64,000 nucleotides of DNA from NCBI RefSeq assembly GCF_030068445.1, contig NZ_JAQPOK010000003.1:1-64000 (forward strand). The letters are read 5' to 3'. Below, in pieces: positions 1 to 6,548 of the stretch (its first letter is position 1; each line of letters opens with the position of its first letter). Under the pieces are notes generated by a model, which did no database searches, was not told the origin of the DNA, and worked only from the letters and a program-made list of their open reading frames with translations. Source of the DNA: Roseofilum halophilum BLCC-M91. Its GTDB lineage: Bacteria > Cyanobacteriota > Cyanobacteriia > Cyanobacteriales > Desertifilaceae. A program made the position numbers and the translations under genes.

Positions 1-63
1 ATAATCATCTCTGGGCAGAGCCGCTAAGATTTTTTTGACAGACGGGGGAACTTTCACTAACAT
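1..63 (-). CDS. possible 5' end of a gene running off the window
   Basis: A reading frame starts with ATG at 63 and stays open to the window edge for 21 codons (MLVKVPPSVKKILAALPRDD...). The codons look ordinary for this genome. No Shine-Dalgarno sequence is visible upstream, where the DNA is AT-rich. It is divergent from the gene starting at 188, so the 125-bp gap would carry both promoters. The product is not recognised and the call depends on sequence outside the window. Confidence 0.3.
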   Translation of the reverse strand, partial: MLVKVPPSVKKILAALPRDDY

Positions 64-187
64 AGTTATTAGTTATTATTTTTTTCTGCTCTCTATCTTA
101 CCAGATTTGAGAGCTTTTTTCTCCATCTATTCTTAACATTCAACACTTCTGAATGGATACAGATTATAGAGGAGCCAACCTGAAGAG

Positions 188-742
188 ATGAAATGGGAAG
201 CAATGTTGAAGTCAGTCGATCAGTTAGTCTTTGAAAAAACTGGAAAACACCTTGATAGTCTGCAACTTGCTATTTTAAAGGGAGTCCTCAACAGTCAGAA
301 ATACTCAGAGATCGCAGAAAAGTACGGATGCACCACAGGTCATGCTACAGATGAGGGATATAAACTCTGGCAAATTCTATCAGAGATTTTAGGAGAAGAT
401 GTACATAAGTCTAATTTTTGCGCTATAGCTGAACGGTTGGGAATTGCTAATTCTAACTCTATGCTAGTCAATCCAGTTCAAATTGGTCATTTAAATCTTT
501 GTTCTAATTCAGAAATCGTAGAATTAGAACAATCAGAAGAACAATCAGATATATTTACTCCTGAGTCAAGTCATCAAAATACAAAAAGTGAACGTCCGAT
601 GATTAAGGAGATTCAACTTGAAACTAAATTAAAGACGATCCCTAAATTAATAAAAATAGGCTTGACAGCACCACAAATTGCTGAAACTCTTGAGTTGTCA
701 TTAAATCAAGTACAGCAGGTTATCAATCAAATACAGCAGTAA
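188..742 (+). CDS. HTH-domain protein related to vWA-MoxR-associated regulators
   Basis: 184 aa. The first ~85 residues match the helix-turn-helix domain that in cyanobacteria heads many large signalling ATPases and vWA-MoxR-associated proteins; the core includes LQLAILKGVLNSQKYSEIA and the GHATDEGYKLWQIL segment. A low-complexity linker (about 100-145) leads to a second short helical segment (IPKLIKIGLTAPQIAETLEL), which also looks like a helix-turn-helix. There is no AAA, WD40 or caspase domain here, so this is a stand-alone DNA-binding or adaptor version. The family relation is from recognition; target and partners are unknown. The neighbour downstream is convergent. Confidence 0.7.
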   Translation: MKWEAMLKSVDQLVFEKTGKHLDSLQLAILKGVLNSQKYSEIAEKYGCTTGHATDEGYKLWQILSEILGEDVHKSNFCAIAERLGIANSNSMLVNPVQIGHLNLCSNSEIVELEQSEEQSDIFTPESSHQNTKSERPMIKEIQLETKLKTIPKLIKIGLTAPQIAETLELSLNQVQQVINQIQQ

Positions 743-870
743 ATCAACTAGATCAAATGATTAGTTTTGTAAAGAGCGATCGCCTAACATCCATCATCCC
801 TCCCTAAACTCTGTCATTATTCTAAATTCTAACCAACTCGACAGGATCTGAAAAGAATTAGCAATGAAGG

Positions 871-3324
871 CTAAAACTGCGCTCCGTCTAAGTTGGCATC
901 GCTTAAGTCTGCATGGGTTAAATCAGCGCCCTCTAACTGAGCATCAGACAAGTTGGCTCCTATCAGTTTCGCTTGCCTTAAATTGGCTCCTCTAAGGTTG
1001 GTTTGGCTTAAGTTTGCGAAGATGAATTTAGTGCCTTGCAGTTGGGCATTTTCTAAGTTGGCTTCCTGAAATTGGGTGTGGATAAAGTTGGCTTGGGATA
1101 GGTTAATTCCGGGCAGTTGAGCGCCTTTTAAGTTCATGCCTTGGAAGTTTCTATCCCCGGCTGTGTAGCGATCGATGACTTCACTGATATCGGTGAGAGA
1201 AAGCGATCGCCCAAACTGAGTAGGCAGAATAAACGTAAGACTATTGTCCGATCGCAGCAGTTGATGCAGTTCTTGATACAGAGGATGGTTTCCCACTCCA
1301 CTTATTCTAACCCAAGCTCTGGTGCGAGTCAAGGCAATAAATAGGTGATTTCGCAGGGATAAATTGCTCTCGTCTTGGGCAATATGATCCAGGGCGATCG
1401 CGTAAACCATATCTGCCTCATTTCCCTTCGCTTTCTCAATCGTTGAAACCGTTACACAGCCTTCACACCAAAAGTCATTTTTCGAGTAAGAATCCTGCTT
1501 GTGTCCCGGAAGATAGACATCAATACCCTTTCTTAACAGCACCTCTACTACCATCGGCTCCAGTTGGCGCGTTTGAATTCGAGATCCCAACAAAATCACC
1601 AAAATATCCCGACTCGGTTTTAGTCCATCCTGGCGTAAATTTTGCCTTAAACGATCGGCTAAATGCGCTAATTCTTCCTGGCGCGAGTCATAAGCTTGAA
1701 ACTCAATCAGCGCTCCTGATGCTAACTGACTCACCGGATTTAATTCGGCATCCAATAAACGAGTAAGAGTAATCGTCTGTCCCGGTAAAATATCTCCTGT
1801 TACTTCAAATCCTAGGGCTTGCCAATCGGATTTTTGGCAGAGCTGGCTTAAACATCCTTGGGGGCGAAAAATTCCCATGGCTAAACCGTAAGCAACCCTT
1901 AATACTTGCGCGGGAGTGCGATAGGATTTACAGAGGATTTCAGTTTTGGCAATATTGCCCGGATGAACCCCATTTAAAAGATGTCCTAAATCCGAGCCGA
2001 ATAAGTCGCGAACCGTCGTCACTTGCTGGGGATCGAGATGTTGATATTCATCCATTGCCCAAATTAAGCACCGTTGCTCTGGATGCAAGGAATTGCAAGG
2101 GCGCAGGGCTTGGTAAGCCAACCAGTAAAAGGGTTGCTTTTGTTCAAATTTTATGCTATCCTGGACTAAAAAATCTTGACCTTCATCGATTAAAATAGCA
2201 TCAAACACTTGGGGAATTTTCCCCCGATGTAACAGGTCAATACAAACCTCTGCTAAGGCTTCATGGGGGGCAGATCTTAGGGTATCGGAAACGGTGCGGG
2301 GAGGGATACCAGAGAGACGAGATAAAAAGCGATAAAATCCGGGTTGTCCTTTGGCTCCCCAACCGTGAAAAACGCGCAAGTTGCGGTTACGAGAATTGTA
2401 GCCCACTTGCCCATCGCTAAAATGGCGAAGCCAGCGATCGAGTTGCTCGGTAATGGTTTGGTAAAGACTGCGGCTAAAGAAGACGATCGCGATTTTCCAA
2501 TCGGGATATTTCAAGTGCATGTGAGCTGCTTTTTGGCAGAGAATCACGGTTTTCCCCGATCCGGCAATGCCGCGAATCCTTTGCACTCCTGGCGGAATGG
2601 TTTTGGCGAGAGTTTCTTGGGCTAAATCGAGTTGGGAAAACTGTTGCCTGGCTTGGGTTAAAATTTCGGCGCGACTGGGAGAAGGATATAAGCGCCATCG
2701 GGTACTGGGGTTAGGTTGAAAAGTGGGCGTGCCACTGATGAGCGAGAGCAAAAGTTGCCATTGCTGTTCGCTTAGGGATGTGCCTGGAGTGAGGGGGCTG
2801 ATATTTTCAACTTGCTGACAAAATTGGGCAATGGCAGTTAAGCGCAGATGGTTTTCAAACAGAATAGGAGGAGCGGAAATGAGGCGATCGAATTGCTTTT
2901 CCTGCCACTGTTCTTGGGTAATATAAGGTAGGGCAACGATCGCCCGACTCATCACCCCAGAGGTTAACCCCGGTTCCCTCTCACACCGTTTCAGAAGCGC
3001 CCAAACCTGCCGTTCTGCCTGCTGATAGGGCGATCCCGTTTTCTGGTAAAATCCTTGATAGTGCCAGCGATGACCGTTAATATGGCTAATTTGGTGAATC
3101 CGTACAGACTTCACCTCAATGACGATGATTCCCAATTGGCGATCGAGAATCAGAATATCGGGTTCTTTGCGATACTTTCCCTGGGCAGAAAATAGGGGAT
3201 AGCGCCAATAGGCAAGACAGGATCTGTCGCTAAAAGCATCCTGCACCCTTTCCCATACCCGAAACTCGCCTCGCTCTCCCCCATTTCCAGCAACTTCCGT
3301 AGTAATAAATTGCCCCTTCCCCAT
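871..3324 (-). CDS. NERD nuclease-UvrD/Rep-like helicase-pentapeptide repeat fusion
   Basis: 817 aa. Residues ~18-170 form a NERD (nuclease-related) domain with the PD-(D/E)XK-like signature EPDILIL (D56) and EVK (70-72). Residues ~240-700 are a superfamily 1 helicase: Walker A GIAGSGKT (252-259), Walker B IDEGQD (379-384) and late motifs STIEKAKGNEAD and ALTRTR. The last ~95 residues are pentapeptide repeats (A[N/D]LxxA), predicted to fold as a right-handed beta-helix. A cytosolic DNA-processing enzyme is likely. NERD-helicase proteins are known; the added pentapeptide tail is unusual and resembles DNA-mimic folds such as Qnr/MfpA. A defence or repair role is inference. Confidence 0.85.
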   Translation of the reverse strand: MGKGQFITTEVAGNGGERGEFRVWERVQDAFSDRSCLAYWRYPLFSAQGKYRKEPDILILDRQLGIIVIEVKSVRIHQISHINGHRWHYQGFYQKTGSPYQQAERQVWALLKRCEREPGLTSGVMSRAIVALPYITQEQWQEKQFDRLISAPPILFENHLRLTAIAQFCQQVENISPLTPGTSLSEQQWQLLLSLISGTPTFQPNPSTRWRLYPSPSRAEILTQARQQFSQLDLAQETLAKTIPPGVQRIRGIAGSGKTVILCQKAAHMHLKYPDWKIAIVFFSRSLYQTITEQLDRWLRHFSDGQVGYNSRNRNLRVFHGWGAKGQPGFYRFLSRLSGIPPRTVSDTLRSAPHEALAEVCIDLLHRGKIPQVFDAILIDEGQDFLVQDSIKFEQKQPFYWLAYQALRPCNSLHPEQRCLIWAMDEYQHLDPQQVTTVRDLFGSDLGHLLNGVHPGNIAKTEILCKSYRTPAQVLRVAYGLAMGIFRPQGCLSQLCQKSDWQALGFEVTGDILPGQTITLTRLLDAELNPVSQLASGALIEFQAYDSRQEELAHLADRLRQNLRQDGLKPSRDILVILLGSRIQTRQLEPMVVEVLLRKGIDVYLPGHKQDSYSKNDFWCEGCVTVSTIEKAKGNEADMVYAIALDHIAQDESNLSLRNHLFIALTRTRAWVRISGVGNHPLYQELHQLLRSDNSLTFILPTQFGRSLSLTDISEVIDRYTAGDRNFQGMNLKGAQLPGINLSQANFIHTQFQEANLENAQLQGTKFIFANLSQTNLRGANLRQAKLIGANLSDAQLEGADLTHADLSDANLDGAQF

Positions 3325-3369
3325 AGCTCATATCAAGTTCGTTGAATCAATTATAGTGGCGGGTAGATA

Positions 3370-3540
3370 TAGCTAGTTTAAATGAGTTGTACAACGGGAA
3401 ATGCCCTCTCCCTATATCCCTCTCCCACGGGAGAGGGACTTTTCCCCCTTCTCCCTTCGACTTCGCTCAGGGCAGCGCCTGCGGGAGAAGGGGGCAGGGG
3501 GATGAGGGGCAGCCATTACATAACTTATTTAGGTTTGCTA
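3370..3540. mobile_element. MITE, copy 1 (TA target duplication)
   Basis: A 171-bp element starts TAGCTAGTTTAAATGAGTT and ends AACTTATTTAGGTTTGCTA; the ends are imperfect inverted repeats. TA dinucleotides flank it at 3368-3369 and 3541-3542. Inside are two hairpins: TCCCTCTCCC/GGGAGAGGGA and CCCCTTCTCCC/GGGAGAAGGGG. No coding capacity. A second copy lies at 60496-60667. The TA duplication fits mobilisation by an IS630/Tc1-type transposase (family knowledge). Confidence 0.8.
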
Positions 3541-3568
3541 TAGATTGGCTGTTGCCGACATAAAAATT

Positions 3569-3596
3569 GTTCATTGTTCATTGTTCATTGTTCATT
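3569..3596. repeat. heptamer tandem repeat (TGTTCAT)4
   Basis: Four head-to-tail copies of TGTTCAT end just before the stop codon of the next gene. This is the short tandemly repeated repetitive (STRR) type common in filamentous cyanobacteria. Confidence 0.85.
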
Positions 3597-3600
3597 GATA

Positions 3601-4644
3601 TTACTCCACAATTGCCCCTTTATCGCGCAAATGTTGCTTCAGGGCTGAGGACAATTTAGGGTTATCCTTAAAATAGGCTTGATTAACATTCGCTTTATCA
3701 ATATTTGCCTGTTTCAAAAGCGCTCCTGTTAACTGTGCCTCCTGCAAATTTACATCGGTTAAATCGGCATAGGAAAGATTCGCCTGGGCTAAATTGGCGC
3801 GGGATAAATCCGCCCGTTGCAAATACGCCCCCGATAAATTCGCCGCTTCTAAATTGGCATCACTCAGATCGGCGCGAGGTAAAATGGTGCGTAAATCTGC
3901 GCCTTGCAAATTGGCATACTGCAAATTAGCATCGCGCAAATTGGCATTACTTAAAATCGCCTTTTCTAGGTTGGCATGACTTAGCTGGGCATGGGATAAA
4001 TCAGCTAAACTTAAATCTGCACCGCTTAAATTGGTTTCGCTTAAATTTGCGCCGCCTAAATTGGCATAATGAAAATTCATCTGGGCTAAATTGGCTCCGG
4101 CAAAATCCGAGAGGGGATTTAACCCCACCTGTTGGGCAATGTCTAAAATATCTTGGGGTTGTTTTTCTAGTAACTGCTTGGCGATCGCCCATTGCTCCTC
4201 TAAACAGCGCTGTTCCGTGTCCCGATCTTGCATTACTTTATACACTTGACGCAAATTAAATAACGCCTGTCCTTGCAGCAATAAATCCCCCCATTCCTGA
4301 GCCACAACCCATTCTTGTTGATAATAAGTCAGCGCTTGGGGAAAATCGGGCAAACTGCTATAGGCATTACCCAAATTATTCAGAGCATTCCGTTGTCCTG
4401 GGAGATCGCCAACATCTTGCGCTAAACTCAAATGCTGCTTATAGTAGGCGATCGCCTCCTCAACCCTACCCAACGCCTGACTCACCGCCCCCAAATTCCC
4501 CAAAGCCGCCCCTTGGCGCTGGGCATTCTCCAGGCTACGGTAGATCGATAAAGCCTGTTCCCAGAGAGACTTCGCCCCCTCTAAATTCCCCCCTTGATAC
4601 TCCTGAATTCCCTGCTTAAATAGCGCGTCAGCATCCTGAGACAT
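3601..4644 (-). CDS. TPR and pentapeptide repeat protein
   Basis: 347 aa. Residues 1-~150 hold tetratricopeptide repeats (for example AKSLWEQALSIYRSLENAQR and the following ALGNLGAV / ALNNLGNAY helices). Residues ~180-330 are a long run of pentapeptide repeats (A[N/D]LSxA) forming a beta-helix. No signal peptide or membrane segment. The combination suggests a cytosolic scaffold binding a protein partner through the TPR part; the partner is unknown. It follows another pentapeptide protein on the same strand, but the MITE and a heptamer repeat between them make co-transcription doubtful. Confidence 0.85.
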   Translation of the reverse strand: MSQDADALFKQGIQEYQGGNLEGAKSLWEQALSIYRSLENAQRQGAALGNLGAVSQALGRVEEAIAYYKQHLSLAQDVGDLPGQRNALNNLGNAYSSLPDFPQALTYYQQEWVVAQEWGDLLLQGQALFNLRQVYKVMQDRDTEQRCLEEQWAIAKQLLEKQPQDILDIAQQVGLNPLSDFAGANLAQMNFHYANLGGANLSETNLSGADLSLADLSHAQLSHANLEKAILSNANLRDANLQYANLQGADLRTILPRADLSDANLEAANLSGAYLQRADLSRANLAQANLSYADLTDVNLQEAQLTGALLKQANIDKANVNQAYFKDNPKLSSALKQHLRDKGAIVE

Positions 4645-4757
4645 AAGATAATTAGAATCAATTCAATCAAAATATAGCGCTTTGCGTGGTAATCGGTAAT
4701 GGGTAATCGGTAATCGGTAATTGTACAACCATTTTTCTCTGTTATGTGAGACATTTC

Positions 4758-4825
4758 GATCCCCCTTTCATCTCCGCTTGCGGAAAATCCCCCTTAATCA
4801 GCTTTTTAAGGGGGTTTGGGGGATC
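4758..4825. repeat. nested inverted repeat, terminator-like
   Basis: GATCCCCC (4758-4765) pairs with GGGGGATC (4818-4825), and inside it CCCCCTTAA (4789-4797) pairs with TTAAGGGGG (4806-4814). The related AATCCCCC...GGGGGATT hairpin occurs after cimA at 38276-38300, so this is probably a dispersed palindrome in this genome. It lies just beyond the 3' end of the metallothionein gene and could terminate it. Confidence 0.55.
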
Positions 4826-4893
4826 TACAACCGAGCATTCTTTTCTAGATTTGATATTACTCGATATTTTAATGGATTACCGAGAATCAGTAT

Positions 4894-5061
4894 TTATGAG
4901 TGACACTCACATCCTTCATGCCCACAGCCTGAACCGTCAGGATGGCCATTCGCGCAAGCTTCACTACAATAGACCTGGCCGTTTTTCTTGAACCCAGTTG
5001 CCTCGTCAACCATACACTTACAAGACTCACAAGCACATTTGACTTGAGTTGCAGTTGCCAT
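4894..5061 (-). CDS. smtA: SmtA-type metallothionein
   Basis: 55 aa when started at the ATG at 5061, which has AAGGAGA nine bases upstream; the frame is open further but the extension looks non-coding. Nine cysteines (9, 11, 14, 16, 32, 36, 46, 51, 53) and histidines 40, 48 and 54 give the KCxCxxCxC...YCSxxC...CxCH pattern of bacterial metallothioneins such as SmtA of Synechococcus and BmtA of Oscillatoria brevis. It binds and buffers zinc, and also cadmium or copper, in the cytosol. Two palindromic operator-like sites sit just upstream and a SmtB-like sensor gene starts at 5361 in the opposite direction, so metal-induced derepression is expected. Confidence 0.95.
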   Translation of the reverse strand: MATATQVKCACESCKCMVDEATGFKKNGQVYCSEACANGHPDGSGCGHEGCECHS

Positions 5062-5082
5062 AACTGTGTCTCCTTGACTTAC

Positions 5083-5104
5083 ATCTGAACATATATTCAT
5101 AGAT
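5083..5104. promoter_or_regulatory. candidate SmtB/ArsR operator 1
   Basis: The imperfect palindrome ATCTGAACATATATTCATAGAT has TGAA...TTCA arms with ATCT/AGAT ends, the form of known SmtB-family operators. It lies 22 bp upstream of the smtA start, where a bound repressor would block the promoter. Confidence 0.65.
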
Positions 5105-5116
5105 TAGCATAAAATA

Positions 5117-5137
5117 ATTGAAAGATTGTTCAGATAT
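5117..5137. promoter_or_regulatory. candidate SmtB/ArsR operator 2
   Basis: A second TGAA-N6-TTCA palindrome (5119-5132), about 36 bp from the centre of the first, spaced like the paired sites of the Synechococcus smt operator. It is further upstream of smtA and may set the level of repression. Confidence 0.55.
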
Positions 5138-5223
5138 TGTTAAATTTGAATAAGCAGCACAAAAACGGTGTATTCATATCCAGTGCGGTTTCCGCAAGCG
5201 GACATGAAAATGGAATTCAAGAA

Positions 5224-5287
5224 GCAGGCAAGATGCCCGCACTCCTGGAATCCCTTAATATTACTGGAGTGGGAGCGTCTCGCTCCC
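5224..5287. repeat. two copies of a dispersed 17-bp hairpin
   Basis: GCAGGCAAGATGCCCGC (5224-5240) and GGGAGCGTCTCGCTCCC (5271-5287) each form a 7-bp stem with a 3-nt loop; the first has one mismatch, the second is perfect. They belong to the family found in the arrays at 9040-9135 and 10866-11160. They occupy the smtA-smtB intergenic space between the operators and the smtB start. Confidence 0.7.
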
Positions 5288-5360
5288 TAGATTTTTAAGG
5301 TCGGACGCAGTGCGAAACAAGCGGACTTAATCAATACTCATTACTCATTACCCTCTCCCT

Positions 5361-5753
5361 ATGCCATCCCAACTTCCCGTCTCCGAATCCACAGACTCCC
5401 CCCACTGCTCACCCCACCAGGAATTAGACACAGAACACCGCAAGGATCTAGCATCCCATCTTCTGCATCCCCGGAAAGCCCAAAAAATGGCAGAATTCTT
5501 TAGTATCCTGGGAGACCCCAATCGCTTAAGAATCTTATCCCTCTTAGCCAGCGAGGAACTGTGCGTGTGCGATTTAGCTACCACCCTAGAGTTAACCGAA
5601 TCCTCCGTTTCCCATCAACTGCGAACCCTCCGCGCTCACCGGCTTGTCCGCTACCAAAAACGGGGGCGAAAAGTCTATTATTATCTAGACGATCGCCATA
5701 TCCTCGATCTCTATCAGACCGTTGCCGAACACCTGAACGAAAGTAAGGAATAG
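5361..5753 (+). CDS. smtB: SmtB/BxmR-like metal-sensing repressor (ArsR family)
   Basis: 130 aa winged-helix repressor. The recognition region is TESSVSHQLRTLRAHRLV. Two metal sites are visible. The alpha5 zinc site is complete (D111, H113, H124, E127, matching SmtB D104/H106/H117/E120). The alpha3 region carries ELCVCDLA (C68, C70), the CxC motif of ArsR/CadC sensors, with C16 in the N-terminal arm. Having both sites matches BxmR of Oscillatoria brevis, which regulates a metallothionein and a metal ATPase (established knowledge). It likely represses smtA at the palindromes at 5083-5137 and perhaps itself. The gene ends in a GGAATA-type short repeat. Confidence 0.92.
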   Translation: MPSQLPVSESTDSPHCSPHQELDTEHRKDLASHLLHPRKAQKMAEFFSILGDPNRLRILSLLASEELCVCDLATTLELTESSVSHQLRTLRAHRLVRYQKRGRKVYYYLDDRHILDLYQTVAEHLNESKE

Positions 5754-5806
5754 GGAATAGGGAATAGGGAAATAGGAGAGCAAACTAATGTATTTCATAC
5801 TAAACA

Positions 5807-6358
5807 ATGAAAATCAACTGGGATAATCCAACAGAAGAGGCGCGGATCGAAGTTATTCCCCTCATTGATGTTATTTTCTGCATTTTGACCTTTTTTATCT
5901 TAGCGGCGGTAGGATTGACGCGCCAGCAAGCGATTTCTGTGGATTTACCCAGTGCCAAGACGGGAACCACCCAAATGCAGGATATGTTAATCGTTAGTGT
6001 GGATACCGTTGGACAAACCTATATCGAACAGGAATTAGTCCCCAGGGATCAATTGCGACAACGGTTACTCGCCTATCAGATTCAGACTCCCCAGGGCTTA
6101 ATGGTGCTGTATGCCTCGAAAACTGCCCTTTATGAAGATGTTGTGCAAGTCTTAGATTTAATGCGCTCTGTGGGCGGCGATCGCGTGGCTTTGGCAACCC
6201 TTCCCGCAGGGGTGAACCCCTCAGAAGCCACCCCAGCAGAACCTCCGAATCTTGATTTAGGGATTCCTGGTTTAACGCCCCTACCGACTCCAGTTCCGGC
6301 TCCTGAACCCACTGCAACCGTCCCCCCAGCTCCAACTAATCCAGAAACCCAGGAATAG
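5807..6358 (+). CDS. ExbD/TolR-family biopolymer transport protein
   Basis: 183 aa. A short cytosolic N-terminus leads into one membrane helix, VIPLIDVIFCILTFFILAA (about 17-35), which carries the aspartate (D22) that conducts protons in ExbD/TolR/MotB stators. A periplasmic domain follows (about 45-140) and then a proline-rich tail. With ExbB and TonB it would energise outer-membrane uptake. No exbB or tonB is adjacent, so partners must be elsewhere. The start is 50 bp after smtB on the same strand, separated by short repeats. Confidence 0.85.
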   Translation: MKINWDNPTEEARIEVIPLIDVIFCILTFFILAAVGLTRQQAISVDLPSAKTGTTQMQDMLIVSVDTVGQTYIEQELVPRDQLRQRLLAYQIQTPQGLMVLYASKTALYEDVVQVLDLMRSVGGDRVALATLPAGVNPSEATPAEPPNLDLGIPGLTPLPTPVPAPEPTATVPPAPTNPETQE

Positions 6359-6380
6359 CTACTTATTCCCTCTCACACCG

Positions 6381-6548
6381 ATGACTCCCAAGGGAAACAA
6401 AACAACGCTGGAGGTATTGATGGCGCTGGATTTTTCCGATGGGCGATCGGCTGGAGACATTTTGAGCAGATTAGATGAAATAAACAGGATAATTGGCGAA
6501 GATGTTGTTATTATCCCATCAATATCCACAATTGATCATTTATGGTAA
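6381..6548 (+). CDS. hypothetical small protein overlapping the ATPase start
   Basis: 55 codons from ATG at 6381 to TAA at 6548 (begins MTPKGNKTTLEVLMALDFSD, ends STIDHLW). The stop overlaps the start of the P-type ATPase at 6542 by 7 nt, the geometry of translational coupling. No family is recognised and no strong Shine-Dalgarno is visible. No membrane segment. It may be a real leader or small partner of the ATPase, or chance. Confidence 0.4.
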   Translation: MTPKGNKTTLEVLMALDFSDGRSAGDILSRLDEINRIIGEDVVIIPSISTIDHLW

